Shown here piece after piece: positions 8,629-16,861 of a stretch of 56,292 bases of DNA (position 1 is its first letter; each line of letters begins with the position of its first letter). The notes beneath the pieces are model-generated. The model made no database searches, was not told the origin of the DNA, and saw only the letters and a program-made list of their open reading frames with translations. The translations under genes and the position numbers were made by a program. This DNA comes from Bartonella tribocorum (GTDB lineage: Bacteria > Pseudomonadota > Alphaproteobacteria > Rhizobiales > Rhizobiaceae), in NCBI RefSeq assembly GCF_002777915.1, contig NZ_NJGE01000005.1, forward strand, positions 1 through 56,292. Reading direction: 5' to 3'.

Positions 8629-9231
8629 CTATGCATGTCCCATTTCAGAAGCAAGATAGGTTGGATCAATCCCCATACGTGTTAAACTTTTATCATATTT
8701 GCAACTTAAATCACTTTCAAAAAGAAAACTAGGTGATGTCGGACTGATTAACCAACCATTTGTAGAAATTTCTGCCTCTAGTTGACCCGCTTTCCACCCA
8801 GCATAACCTAACGCTACCAGTGCATGTTGCGGGCCTTGTTCACAACTAATCGCTTTTAATATATCAATTGTCGCAGTAAAGCAGACCTTATCTGCAATAA
8901 AAACAGTTTCTTCACAAGCATAATCATCTGAATGAAGAACAAACCCACGCGAAGGATCAACAGGACCACCATAGCGAACTGGAAACTGTTTTATTGGTTC
9001 AGAAAGACATTTTTTTTGTCCACTGTCTATTACTCCAAGGTGAAGCAAAAGTTCTGGAAAGTCAATATGATGCAATTGATTGAGAATAATGCCCATCGCA
9101 CCAGCATCAGAATGCGCGCAAATATAAATAACAGAACGAATAAAGCGTCTGTCATTCATCCCAGGCATCGCTATGATTAACTGTCCACCCAAAAAGCCAT
9201 TACACTGCGTCATTAATCTGTTATTCTCCAT
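8629..9231 (-). CDS. yqgE: YqgE/AlgH family protein (UPF0301)
   Basis: This 200-residue cytoplasmic protein has the UPF0301 hallmarks: [11 protein letters not shown] near the N-terminus, then a segment reading [10 protein letters not shown], and [16 protein letters not shown] in the middle. The molecular function of the family is not established; AlgH was named from alginate regulation in Pseudomonas. Length fits the family (about 185-200). The start is either ATG 9231 or the in-frame ATG at 9213, which lies about 11 bases after GGAG; neither has ideal spacing. The gene is divergent from the DsbD-like gene across only 53 bases, so their promoters share this region. Confidence 0.92.
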   Translation of the reverse strand: MENNRLMTQCNGFLGGQLIIAMPGMNDRRFIRSVIYICAHSDAGAMGIILNQLHHIDFPELLLHLGVIDSGQKKCLSEPIKQFPVRYGGPVDPSRGFVLHSDDYACEETVFIADKVCFTATIDILKAISCEQGPQHALVALGYAGWKAGQLEAEISTNGWLISPTSPSFLFESDLSCKYDKSLTRMGIDPTYLASEMGHA

Positions 9232-9284
9232 AATTTACATGATAAAAGTTTGTCCATTTAGTACACTAGGAAAATAAAACTCCA

Positions 9285-10163
9285 ATGAAAAAAAGTTACA
9301 TATCTACAAATTTACAAAATATCGCAACTTTCTTTTATAAAAGGCTTTTCGTTACTTTAAGCTTAACACTCATAGTTTTAGAATTACTTGACATTTCTGT
9401 AAATGCTCAAACAAAACAAAAACTCCGGCTTTTCTCAACCTCTTGGTATGAATCAGAGGGTGGCCGTATCCGATTAGCAATCACTGAACCTTCTTTTTCT
9501 GGAGTAAGAGAAGGCTTTATTGAAATTATGCTTAAACCAGGATGGAAAACGTACTGGCGTAATCCAGGTAATTCAGGGATGGCACCCTTTTTTAATTTCA
9601 ACCAACAGATCTCTTATGAAATATTTTATCCTACTCCACAGCTTTTTGAAATAGAAAATGATTGGTCATTAGGCTATAAAGATAAAGTGATATTGCCCTT
9701 TAATCTATCTTCTTCAAGACAAAATTTAAGCGGTACTTTCACTCTTGGATTATGCCATAAAATCTGCCTTCCATTGACTGTTAACTTTGATTTTTCACCA
9801 TCTTCTCTTAAAAACAAATCTCTTCCTGCTTCCTTGTTAAAAAACGCCCAAGATTCTTTGCCGCGTATGACGCAAAATGACCTAAAAATAAGCGCTGAAA
9901 ATAATAAGAACACCCTCCTTATAAAAATACAAAATAACAACAAAACCACGCCTTACGCTCTCTTTTTAGATGGAGGAGAAATGCAAATTGGAGCAGCAAA
10001 AAAAATCAGTGATAATGTAGAATATACACTCTTTAGCGCTCCACTCTATTTCGTACCAGAGGAAACCAACCAAAAAATTTTTTATACAATTTCTTTTAAA
10101 GATCACGCCTTAAGTGGAACATTTATATTCCATACACAGTCATCCCCTCTTGCTATCCCATGA
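9285..10163 (+). CDS. Exported DsbD/ScsB N-terminal (alpha-like) domain protein
   Basis: A 292-residue protein with a signal sequence (hydrophobic core about 21-40, then NAQ). The exported part resembles the N-terminal immunoglobulin-like domain of DsbD/ScsB, the periplasmic thiol-disulfide reductase that receives electrons from the membrane domain: KPGWKTYWRNPGNSG and a C-x3-C pair (Cys157, Cys161, in LCHKICLP) replace the cysteine pair of DsbD alpha. There is no transmembrane electron-transfer domain and no thioredoxin domain, so it must work with a separate membrane partner such as a CcdA-type protein if it is redox-active. It is divergent from yqgE. The start has a poor ribosome-binding site. 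Family assignment is good; the partner is unknown. Confidence 0.8.
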   Translation: MKKSYISTNLQNIATFFYKRLFVTLSLTLIVLELLDISVNAQTKQKLRLFSTSWYESEGGRIRLAITEPSFSGVREGFIEIMLKPGWKTYWRNPGNSGMAPFFNFNQQISYEIFYPTPQLFEIENDWSLGYKDKVILPFNLSSSRQNLSGTFTLGLCHKICLPLTVNFDFSPSSLKNKSLPASLLKNAQDSLPRMTQNDLKISAENNKNTLLIKIQNNNKTTPYALFLDGGEMQIGAAKKISDNVEYTLFSAPLYFVPEETNQKIFYTISFKDHALSGTFIFHTQSSPLAIP

Positions 10164-10191
10164 TAAAAGAGTAAAGTTTCTCAAACAGCAA

Positions 10192-10659
10192 TTATGTTGG
10201 AAAACACCCATTTTCGCGATATTCAGCAATTGCTTTGCGTGCAAGAGCATCAGCGCGCTCATTCTCTGGATGGCCCGCATGGCCTTTTACCCAATGCCAT
10301 CTGACTGTATGACAAGAACAAGCATTCTCAAGAGCTTGCCATAGCTCCATATTTTTCACAGGACTTTTTGAGGCAGTGCGCCAATTATTTTTTTTCCAAC
10401 CTTCAATCCACTTAGATATACCATTACGCACATAAACTGAATCTGTATAAAGATCGACCAAACAAGGCTCTTTAAGCGCCTTTAATGCACAAATTGCCGC
10501 CATGAGTTCCATTTGATTGTTTGTTGTATGCGCATTACCGCCATAAAGCTCACGTTCATGACCATTCCAGCGTAAAAGCGCTCCCCAGCCTCCAACTCCA
10601 GGATTTCCTGAGCAAGCACCATCTGTATAAATTTCAACGACTTTCTGTTGAATTGCCAT
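10192..10659 (-). CDS. rnhA: Ribonuclease HI
   Basis: Cleaves the RNA strand of RNA-DNA hybrids in the cytoplasm. The 155-residue length matches E. coli RNase HI. The acidic catalytic residues lie in [11 protein letters not shown] (Asp), NNQMELMA (Glu), LYTDSVYV (Asp) and NERADALA (Asp); the histidine of the flexible loop is in [11 protein letters not shown]. The ATG is five bases after the thrB stop codon, so it is the third gene of a tight ispH-thrB-rnhA run. RNase HII (rnhB) is also in the window at 33053-33757. Confidence 0.97.
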   Translation of the reverse strand: MAIQQKVVEIYTDGACSGNPGVGGWGALLRWNGHERELYGGNAHTTNNQMELMAAICALKALKEPCLVDLYTDSVYVRNGISKWIEGWKKNNWRTASKSPVKNMELWQALENACSCHTVRWHWVKGHAGHPENERADALARKAIAEYRENGCFPT

Positions 10660-10664
10660 AAAAT

Positions 10665-11624
10665 TTAAAAACCTAATTCACTAAGCGAATTTACCTTACT
10701 GAAAAAACAAAGCTTGTGCCAATATTCCCATGGATCTTTCTTAATAACAAAGCTATTAGGCGGTGTATTAAACCAATCATAAAGACGTGTGAGTAAAAAA
10801 CGCAAAGATGCACCACGAGTCAATAAAACAATCTTGTCCAATTCTAAAGGAATCAATGGTCTTATTTTTTGATAATTTTCCAGTAACTTACGTGCTTTGA
10901 TAAGATTATAGGAATGATCAAGCTCAAAGCACCAAGCATTTAAACAAATCGCTAAATCATAAGAAAAAAAGTCATTACAAGCAAAGTAGAAATCTATCAT
11001 ACCAGAGAGACGATGATTCACAAAAAAGACGTTATCATTAAATAAATCCGCATGAATAATACCTGTTGGCAAATTGAACGGCCAATTTTCCTGTAAAAAA
11101 GCCAATTCCGACTCAATTTTTTGTCCAAATTCTTTTAACAAAGCGTCTTCTGTGATTTGGCAACGTTGCCACAATACCTGCCAGTCCATAATAGAAAGGG
11201 TATTTTTACGACTGAGTGTAAAATCCTGTCCTGCTAAATGCAATTGTGCTAACCCCATCCCTACTTCGCCACAATGACCTATATCGGGCCGCCGGATCCA
11301 CTCTCCTTCCAAAAAGGTAATAATAGCAGCAGGGCGTCCTGCTAGTTCACCGATCATCAGTCCATCATTTTGAATAACGGGTTGAGGACAAGGAATTCCA
11401 CGCTGTCCTAAATGCTGCATCAAGCGACAAAAAAAAGGTAAATCATCTTTTGAAATACGCTTTTCATAAAGTGTTAAAATAAACCGTCCTTGTGTTGTCT
11501 CCAACATAAAATTAGAATTTTCAATCCCCTCCTCTATCCCTTGATAAGACAAAAGAGACCCTATTGCATAACGTGTTAAAAACGCTTTTAAATCATTTGG
11601 ATGAATATCTGTATAAACGGCCAT
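10665..11624 (-). CDS. thrB: Homoserine kinase (ThrB, kinase type with APH fold)
   Basis: Phosphorylates homoserine in threonine synthesis. The 319-residue protein is the aminoglycoside-phosphotransferase-like ThrB of alphaproteobacteria and Pseudomonas, not the GHMP-fold ThrB of E. coli. The catalytic loop is [14 protein letters not shown] (H-x-D-x4-N), followed by the metal-binding Asp in GMIDFYFAC. The start codon overlaps the ispH stop by one base (TAATG), which points to translational coupling, and rnhA follows after five bases. Its product feeds the threonine synthase encoded at 2227-3624. Confidence 0.95.
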   Translation of the reverse strand: MAVYTDIHPNDLKAFLTRYAIGSLLSYQGIEEGIENSNFMLETTQGRFILTLYEKRISKDDLPFFCRLMQHLGQRGIPCPQPVIQNDGLMIGELAGRPAAIITFLEGEWIRRPDIGHCGEVGMGLAQLHLAGQDFTLSRKNTLSIMDWQVLWQRCQITEDALLKEFGQKIESELAFLQENWPFNLPTGIIHADLFNDNVFFVNHRLSGMIDFYFACNDFFSYDLAICLNAWCFELDHSYNLIKARKLLENYQKIRPLIPLELDKIVLLTRGASLRFLLTRLYDWFNTPPNSFVIKKDPWEYWHKLCFFSKVNSLSELGF

Positions 11625-12679
11625 TACTCTGCTTTCGTTGTAAACATATCTGTATTCTGATTTTCATTTTTTGCATTATTTGCTTGACCATTCACAAATG
11701 CCATATCTTGAGATGTTAAAATGACGTCACGTAATTCGCGACTCACTAAAAATCTTTCCGTTTCCACCACTGTTTCAGCCAACTCTATAGTCACATTATA
11801 ACGCGCACGAAACGCTGAAATAATTTCATCAATAATAATTTCAGGCGCCGAAGCCCCTGCTGAAAGACTAACAACAGAAAGAGCTTTTAGGTTTTCAAAA
11901 TTAATTTCATCAGCGCGCTGAACCAAAATAGCTCGCCCCGCACCAGACTTTTCTGCAACCTCTACCAAACGTCGAGAATTAGAAGAATTTGGCGCTCCAA
12001 CAATCAAAAACAAATCACTCCCCTTTGCTGCTGCCTTAACGGCTTCTTGTCGATTCGTTGTAGCATAGCAAATTGATTCAGCCGCTGGAGCTGCTAATGT
12101 AGGAAAACGTTGTTGTAATACATCGATAATTCCTGCAGTATCTTCAACAGAAAGCGTTGTTTGTGTAACAAATCCTAATTTATCTGGATCACTTGGTTGA
12201 TAATGCAAAGCATCTTCTATCGTTTCAATAAGTGTTACAGCCCCATCTTCAAGCTGTCCCATAGTCCCTATAACCTCAGGATGACCAGCATGACCGATTA
12301 ATATAACATGGCGACCGTGACGTTGATGCCGTATCGCTTGTTTATGAACTTTCGAAACCAAAGGACATGTTGCATCGAGATAAAATAAATTATAACGCTG
12401 TGCCTTTTCTGAAACAGATTTTGGAACACCATGGGCAGAAAAAATAACCGGCTGATTGCGATGCTCTTCTGGAATCTCATCAAGTTCTTCAACAAACACA
12501 GCGCCCCTTTGCTGTAATCCCTCAACCACGTAGCGGTTGTGTACAATTTCATGACGAACATATATGGGCGCACTATATTTTTTTAATGCAAGCAGAACAA
12601 TCTGGATAGCACGATCAACCCCTGCACAAAATCCACGTGGACCACAAAGACGTATCGTTAAAGGGGGAAGTCCCAACAT
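11624..12679 (-). CDS. ispH: 4-hydroxy-3-methylbut-2-enyl diphosphate reductase (IspH)
   Basis: Last enzyme of the MEP isoprenoid pathway; a cytoplasmic iron-sulfur enzyme that makes IPP and DMAPP. In this 351-residue protein the three cluster cysteines are visible: Cys18 in GFCAGV, Cys105 in DATCPLV and Cys204 in ESICYATTNRQ. The catalytic Glu is in HPEVIGT (Glu135). About 25 C-terminal residues, rich in Asn and polar, exceed the E. coli protein. First gene of the ispH-thrB-rnhA run, with one-base overlap to thrB. Other MEP genes in the window are dxs and ispE. Confidence 0.97.
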   Translation of the reverse strand: MLGLPPLTIRLCGPRGFCAGVDRAIQIVLLALKKYSAPIYVRHEIVHNRYVVEGLQQRGAVFVEELDEIPEEHRNQPVIFSAHGVPKSVSEKAQRYNLFYLDATCPLVSKVHKQAIRHQRHGRHVILIGHAGHPEVIGTMGQLEDGAVTLIETIEDALHYQPSDPDKLGFVTQTTLSVEDTAGIIDVLQQRFPTLAAPAAESICYATTNRQEAVKAAAKGSDLFLIVGAPNSSNSRRLVEVAEKSGAGRAILVQRADEINFENLKALSVVSLSAGASAPEIIIDEIISAFRARYNVTIELAETVVETERFLVSRELRDVILTSQDMAFVNGQANNAKNENQNTDMFTTKAE

Positions 12680-12842
12680 AAATCATCCTTAATTTCTATC
12701 GCTTTAGTCTCATATTCAAAAAAATGATCACTACGTATGAATAAGCAATGTAAAAAAAACGCGCAATATCATCTTTTGCCTAAGAACACACTCTATAGCG
12801 TCTTCTTACAGCATTTTCTTTTTGTTTTTTCATTTTATCTGC

Positions 12843-13787
12843 CTAAAGGTCGATAAAATGCCAAACAAGAGCTTCAATCAAAAGAGCTCCAAAGACAGCT
12901 GCCAAATAAAGTAACGAAAAGAAAAATGTTTTTTTGGCCATCAAAATAGTTTCATCATGTGTATTAGCTTTCCACAAACGATAGGCAAAATAAATAAAAA
13001 TAATGCCTAAAATTGTCGAAAAGATACCATAAAAAACTCCACCAAGACCAGTAAAGCAAGGAGCGGTAGCGCATAGTACCATCAAAATAGTATAAAATAA
13101 GATCTGTTTTTTTGTTGAGTATTCACCTCGCACATTAGGCATCATAGGGATGCCTGCAGCCTCATAATCAAGAGATGAAAAGAGAGAAAGAGCCCAAAAA
13201 TGAGGGGGCGTCCACATAAAAATGATTAAAAATAATAAAAAACTATCAAAACTTACCGTCCCAGTTGTGACAGCCCATCCAATCATTGGTGGAAAAGCCC
13301 CAGAAGCACCACCAATAACAATATTTTGTGGTGTGATACGCTTTAACCAAATTGTATAGATAACGACATAAAAGAAAATTGTAAATGCAAGAAAAAATGC
13401 CGCAAACCAATTAATGAAGCACCCCATAACCAAAACTGAAAGTATAGAAAGAGCCATGCCAAAAACAAATGCCTTTTGGGTGCTAATTTTACCCATAGGA
13501 ATGGGGCGCTTTTTGGTCCGTTCCATCACAGCATCAATGTCAGCATCATACCACATATTCAATGCTCCCGCACCGCCACCACCAACAGCAATACATATAA
13601 TTGCTAAAAAACCATACCACGGATTGATGGGAACAGGAGACACCATTAAACCAACCAGTGCCGTAAAAACCACAAGTGACATAACACGCGGCTTCAATAA
13701 TGTGATATAATCACCGATACTGGATTTTGGTGGCGTTGATTTACCATTCGCAACCGATAACTCTTCTGAAACAGACATTCCACTCAA
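12843..13787 (-). CDS. ctaB: Protoheme IX farnesyltransferase (heme O synthase)
   Basis: Transfers farnesyl to heme B for terminal oxidases, in the inner membrane. This 314-residue UbiA-superfamily protein has about eight or nine membrane helices. The first prenyl-diphosphate motif is NMWYDADID (Asn77, Asp81, Asp85) followed by RTKKRPIP; the second Asp-rich site is in SSLDYEAAGIPMMP. The gene stands alone on the minus strand, 163 bases upstream of ispH. It is divergent from the ialB-like gene across a spacer with repeated 9-mers that may control one or both genes. Confidence 0.95.
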   Translation of the reverse strand: MSGMSVSEELSVANGKSTPPKSSIGDYITLLKPRVMSLVVFTALVGLMVSPVPINPWYGFLAIICIAVGGGGAGALNMWYDADIDAVMERTKKRPIPMGKISTQKAFVFGMALSILSVLVMGCFINWFAAFFLAFTIFFYVVIYTIWLKRITPQNIVIGGASGAFPPMIGWAVTTGTVSFDSFLLFLIIFMWTPPHFWALSLFSSLDYEAAGIPMMPNVRGEYSTKKQILFYTILMVLCATAPCFTGLGGVFYGIFSTILGIIFIYFAYRLWKANTHDETILMAKKTFFFSLLYLAAVFGALLIEALVWHFIDL

Positions 13788-14227
13788 AACCCTTTTCCAT
13801 TTCTGTTATTCAAAAACAAATATTTTTTGGCAAATATTGCAAATATTATTGGGCAAATATTATCTAGCGTATGAGAATGCCCCATTAAGACCACTCATAT
13901 TTTTGAGAAAATATGGCTTTACCTTTCTTGTACGCATTCCGTAAAAATAGGTATAAATATTTGCAACAAAAATACATTTTTTCAATCAACATTTTCTCTT
14001 ACAGTACAAATTTATCATAAAAATGTATCCTACCAAACATCATAAAGCCATGCTGAAAATTTATCTCCTATAAAATGCTCTTTCTTCTCATTTTCCTTTA
14101 TTTCTTGCACAGGGGCGAATATATTTGGTAATTATTGGTTTTGTGTTATAGTTTTTATATGGGGGAATTCGTTTTTTATGCAAATCTATGCAAGGTTGTG
14201 TGTGTATTGAATCGGATAGGATTTTCT
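13788..14227. other. Divergent regulatory spacer between ctaB and the ialB-like gene
   Basis: 440 bases with no gene if the ialB-like frame starts at 14228. It holds the iterated CAAATATT elements (separate entry) nearer ctaB. The in-frame sequence from 14135 to 14227 could encode 31 more residues of the ialB-like protein, but it lacks a convincing ribosome-binding site and is probably leader. Confidence 0.5.
13817..13964. promoter_or_regulatory. Iterated CAAATATT elements (candidate regulator-binding array)
   Basis: CAAATATT occurs at 13817, 13831, 13840 and 13854, giving start intervals of 14, 9 and 14 bases. Three of the four extend to GCAAATATT. An inverted copy (AATATTTGC) lies at 13956-13964. 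The regular spacing in a divergent promoter region suggests a protein-binding array, though A/T-rich words recur by chance in such DNA. No known regulator is recognised. Confidence 0.4.
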
Positions 14228-14767
14228 GTGGTACTTTATAAATTACTCAAAAAAGCTTTTTTTATTGGTGCTGTTCTTCACACACTTCATAGTAGCTTTA
14301 TCAGTTGCGCTTTTGCACAAACACCCTATGCGCAAAATGTTCCTGCTCCACAAGCCTATGGCGCATGGACAAAAGTTTGTGCTCTACCACCAGGAACACC
14401 TAATATGCAGTGTGAAGTTGTACAAAACGTTCATACACAAGGGCGTCATGATATTACCTTGCGCGTTACATTTTATAAACTTCCTCAAAAGCAAGGTGCT
14501 TTAATGCGTGTTTTTGTTCCGATTCGCGTTGAATTACGTCCTGGCGTTGGAATTAAAATTGACGGTAAAAATATGGGCAGAATGGAATATCGTCGTTGTC
14601 TTGGGGATAATTGTGTTGCTGAAGCTTTTCTTAAAGAAGATATATTACAACTTTTTTTAAAGGGAAAAATAGCAACATATTTTATCTTTACAACCCCTGA
14701 GCAAGGAATTGGAGGTCTCGTTGACCTGCATGGCCTTAGCGATGCCTATGCAACTTTACCCACATGA
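14228..14767 (+). CDS. Exported invasion-associated locus B (IalB) family protein
   Basis: I prefer the GTG start at 14228, seven bases after GGATAGG (14214-14220); it gives 179 residues beginning MVLYKLLKK and a clean signal peptide ending CAFAQ. The frame is open back to an ATG at 14135, but that start would put about 31 unlikely residues in front. The mature part matches the IalB domain: YGAWTKVC, then CEVVQ, a beta-rich body, and a second cysteine pair in YRRCLGDNCVAEA. In Bartonella bacilliformis IalB contributes to red-cell invasion; other family members are widespread in Rhizobiales and their role is unclear. Likely periplasmic or outer-membrane associated. tldD follows 110 bases downstream. 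Confidence 0.85.
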   Translation: MVLYKLLKKAFFIGAVLHTLHSSFISCAFAQTPYAQNVPAPQAYGAWTKVCALPPGTPNMQCEVVQNVHTQGRHDITLRVTFYKLPQKQGALMRVFVPIRVELRPGVGIKIDGKNMGRMEYRRCLGDNCVAEAFLKEDILQLFLKGKIATYFIFTTPEQGIGGLVDLHGLSDAYATLPT

Positions 14768-14877
14768 ATGAAATCAACATACATTGGACGATTAAAATCT
14801 CATCGTATATTTTAAGAGCTCCTTAAGTTAGATCGATAAAAATATTCTAAGCCCCCAATAAAAATAGGATAATTCTT

Positions 14878-16305
14878 ATGAAATCGCTGATTGATCATTT
14901 TGATATTGCTTCCTCTCAAGTGCAATCACTTGTACAGGAAACGTTGCATCATGCTGATGATGGAGAGCTTTACCTCGAGTATACAGAAAGCGAAACGCTT
15001 TTATTTGATAATGGACAACTTAAAAACGGCTCTTTCCATCAAGATATGGGGTTTGGTCTGCGTGTTGTTGCTGGAGAAGCGACTGGATATGCACATTCTA
15101 GTGAATTATCAGCGGCTGCACTCAAACGTGCTTGTGAAGCAGCTAAAGCTGTTACCTATAACAACAATCATGCCGGACCTTATAGCATAGCCCCTCAACA
15201 AACAAATAAGAGACTTTATCAACCGCATAACCCCCTTTATGCTCCGTCATTTGAAGAGAAAAGTGCTCTTTTGCAAAAAATTGATGCTTATTTACGGGAA
15301 AAAAATGATAAATTACATCAAGTGACCGTTTCTCTTTCTGGCTCACTACAGCATGTCGAAATTTTACGTGCAGATGGATATTTGGTTCGTGATATTCGCC
15401 CCCTTGTACGGCTTTCTATATCTGTGGTTGCAGCTGAAGGAAATCGACGTGAAAATGGTTTTTATGGATGTGGGGGGCGGCAAGTATTTGACCAATTTAT
15501 TTGTGAAGACAATTGGAAACAAGCTGCGGATGAAGCCTTACGTATGGCTTTAACAAATTTAGAAGCAGAAGCAGCACCTGCAGGGACATTTGATGTTGTC
15601 TTAGCCAATGGATGGCCTGGCGTTATGCTCCATGAAGCCGTAGGTCATGGTTTAGAAGGTGACTTCAACCGCAAAAAGACATCTGCTTTTTCTGGACTTT
15701 TAGGACAACAAGTTGCGGCAAAAGGTGTTACAGTTGTTGATGATGGAACAATTCCTCATTGCCGCGGCTCTCTGACTATCGATGATGAGGGAACCCCTTC
15801 AGGATATAACGTTCTCATTGAAGATGGAAAACTCGTTGGTTTTATGCAAGATAGGCTTAATGGACGGCTTATGGGGAGTAAATCAACTGGAAATGGACGA
15901 CGTGAGTCTTATGCTTGTGCCCCAATGCCAAGAATGACCAATACCATCATGCTAGGAGGAGATAAAACACCTGAAGAAATCCTTTCTTCCCTTAAAAGTG
16001 GTATTTATGCTGTTTCATTTGGTGGAGGGCAAGTTGATATTACTTCTGGAAAATTTGTCTTTGAATGCACTGAAGCATACCGCGTAGAAAATGGTAAAAT
16101 TGCGGCCCCAATAAAAGGTGCAACTCTTATTGGAAATGGGCCTGATGCTATGAAACGTATCACAATGATTGGAAATGATAGCAAACTGGATAATGGTATT
16201 GGTATGTGCGGAAAAGCAGGACAAAATGTTCCTGTTGGTGTTGGGCAACCTCATCTGCGAATCAATAATATGACAATCGGCGGAACTGCGCTTATAAAAG
16301 AGTAA
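14878..16305 (+). CDS. tldD: Metalloprotease TldD
   Basis: TldD works with TldE (PmbA) as a zinc protease that unfolds and degrades peptides, for example in peptide antibiotic maturation in E. coli. The 475 residues match the family length. The motif HExxxH is at 252-257 (HEAVGH), in MLHEAVGHGLEGD; the conserved C-terminal region includes VSFGGGQVDITSGKFVF and the closing GQPHLRINNMTIGGT. The start is an ATG at the beginning of MKSLIDHF. The tldE partner is not in this window. The gene is convergent with rumA across a 556-base spacer. Confidence 0.96.
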   Translation: MKSLIDHFDIASSQVQSLVQETLHHADDGELYLEYTESETLLFDNGQLKNGSFHQDMGFGLRVVAGEATGYAHSSELSAAALKRACEAAKAVTYNNNHAGPYSIAPQQTNKRLYQPHNPLYAPSFEEKSALLQKIDAYLREKNDKLHQVTVSLSGSLQHVEILRADGYLVRDIRPLVRLSISVVAAEGNRRENGFYGCGGRQVFDQFICEDNWKQAADEALRMALTNLEAEAAPAGTFDVVLANGWPGVMLHEAVGHGLEGDFNRKKTSAFSGLLGQQVAAKGVTVVDDGTIPHCRGSLTIDDEGTPSGYNVLIEDGKLVGFMQDRLNGRLMGSKSTGNGRRESYACAPMPRMTNTIMLGGDKTPEEILSSLKSGIYAVSFGGGQVDITSGKFVFECTEAYRVENGKIAAPIKGATLIGNGPDAMKRITMIGNDSKLDNGIGMCGKAGQNVPVGVGQPHLRINNMTIGGTALIKE

Positions 16306-16861
16306 GCTTGCTCATTTCTTCTCAATATTGCCCCTACCGTCTATTAAAACAATTTATGAGGAAGAATCTTTTGATGGAATGAATGCATTGGTTTACAAAG
16401 ATAACCTAAGCGTTATTCAACTTGAATGAGAACTCTGAATACCGTAAGATTTCCTTATTTTAAATCTGTGTATGTTGAAGCAATAAAAAGCATTGGTTTA
16501 TACACTACAAGCGGAGAAGAGCCATTGGAGTGAAACTGTACAAAAAAGGCATGCCTCTCATCAACCGTCTCAAATGCCAAAAGCTGTCACGACATTGGGA
16601 GATGGCAAATAACGGTAATGCCGGTTTGTTCAATTATGCCCTCAAACATACCGTTTTCGTAATACGTTAAGTCTTTTGTGTGGGGTAACGCTGTCTTTTT
16701 ATGTTTCATAAAAAGTTTAAAATAAAAACACTGTCTACATTCAGTACTCTTAATTCAATGAGAAAAAGGTTATTATTGTCGATAAATTTTGGAAAGATTT
16801 TTATAATAATACTTAAGTAAATTTTTTTAAAAAATCTTCATGGCATTAAAAAATTTTCAGG
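16306..16861. other. Convergent spacer holding a decayed repeat (copy B)
   Basis: Lies between tldD (+) and the rumA-like gene (-). About 16409-16620 is similar to the spacer at 8289-8460, with an extra block of roughly 50 bases near the left end. The first part shared is AGCGTTAT-CAAC-TGAAT, and the best conserved later part is AGCTGTC-C-A-ATTGGG. A 39-codon frame (16551-16670) runs through the conserved part. Otherwise no gene. Confidence 0.5.
16551..16670 (+). pseudogene. 39-codon frame in decayed repeat copy B
   Basis: ATG at 16551, preceded by AAAAAAGG, opens a 39-residue frame beginning MPLINRLK. In copy A the equivalent ATG (8388) has the stronger site AAAAGGAGG but its frame stops after seven codons (MPFHESS). 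That both copies start with Met-Pro at a ribosome-binding site suggests a once-functional small gene. I cannot name it. Confidence 0.3.
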
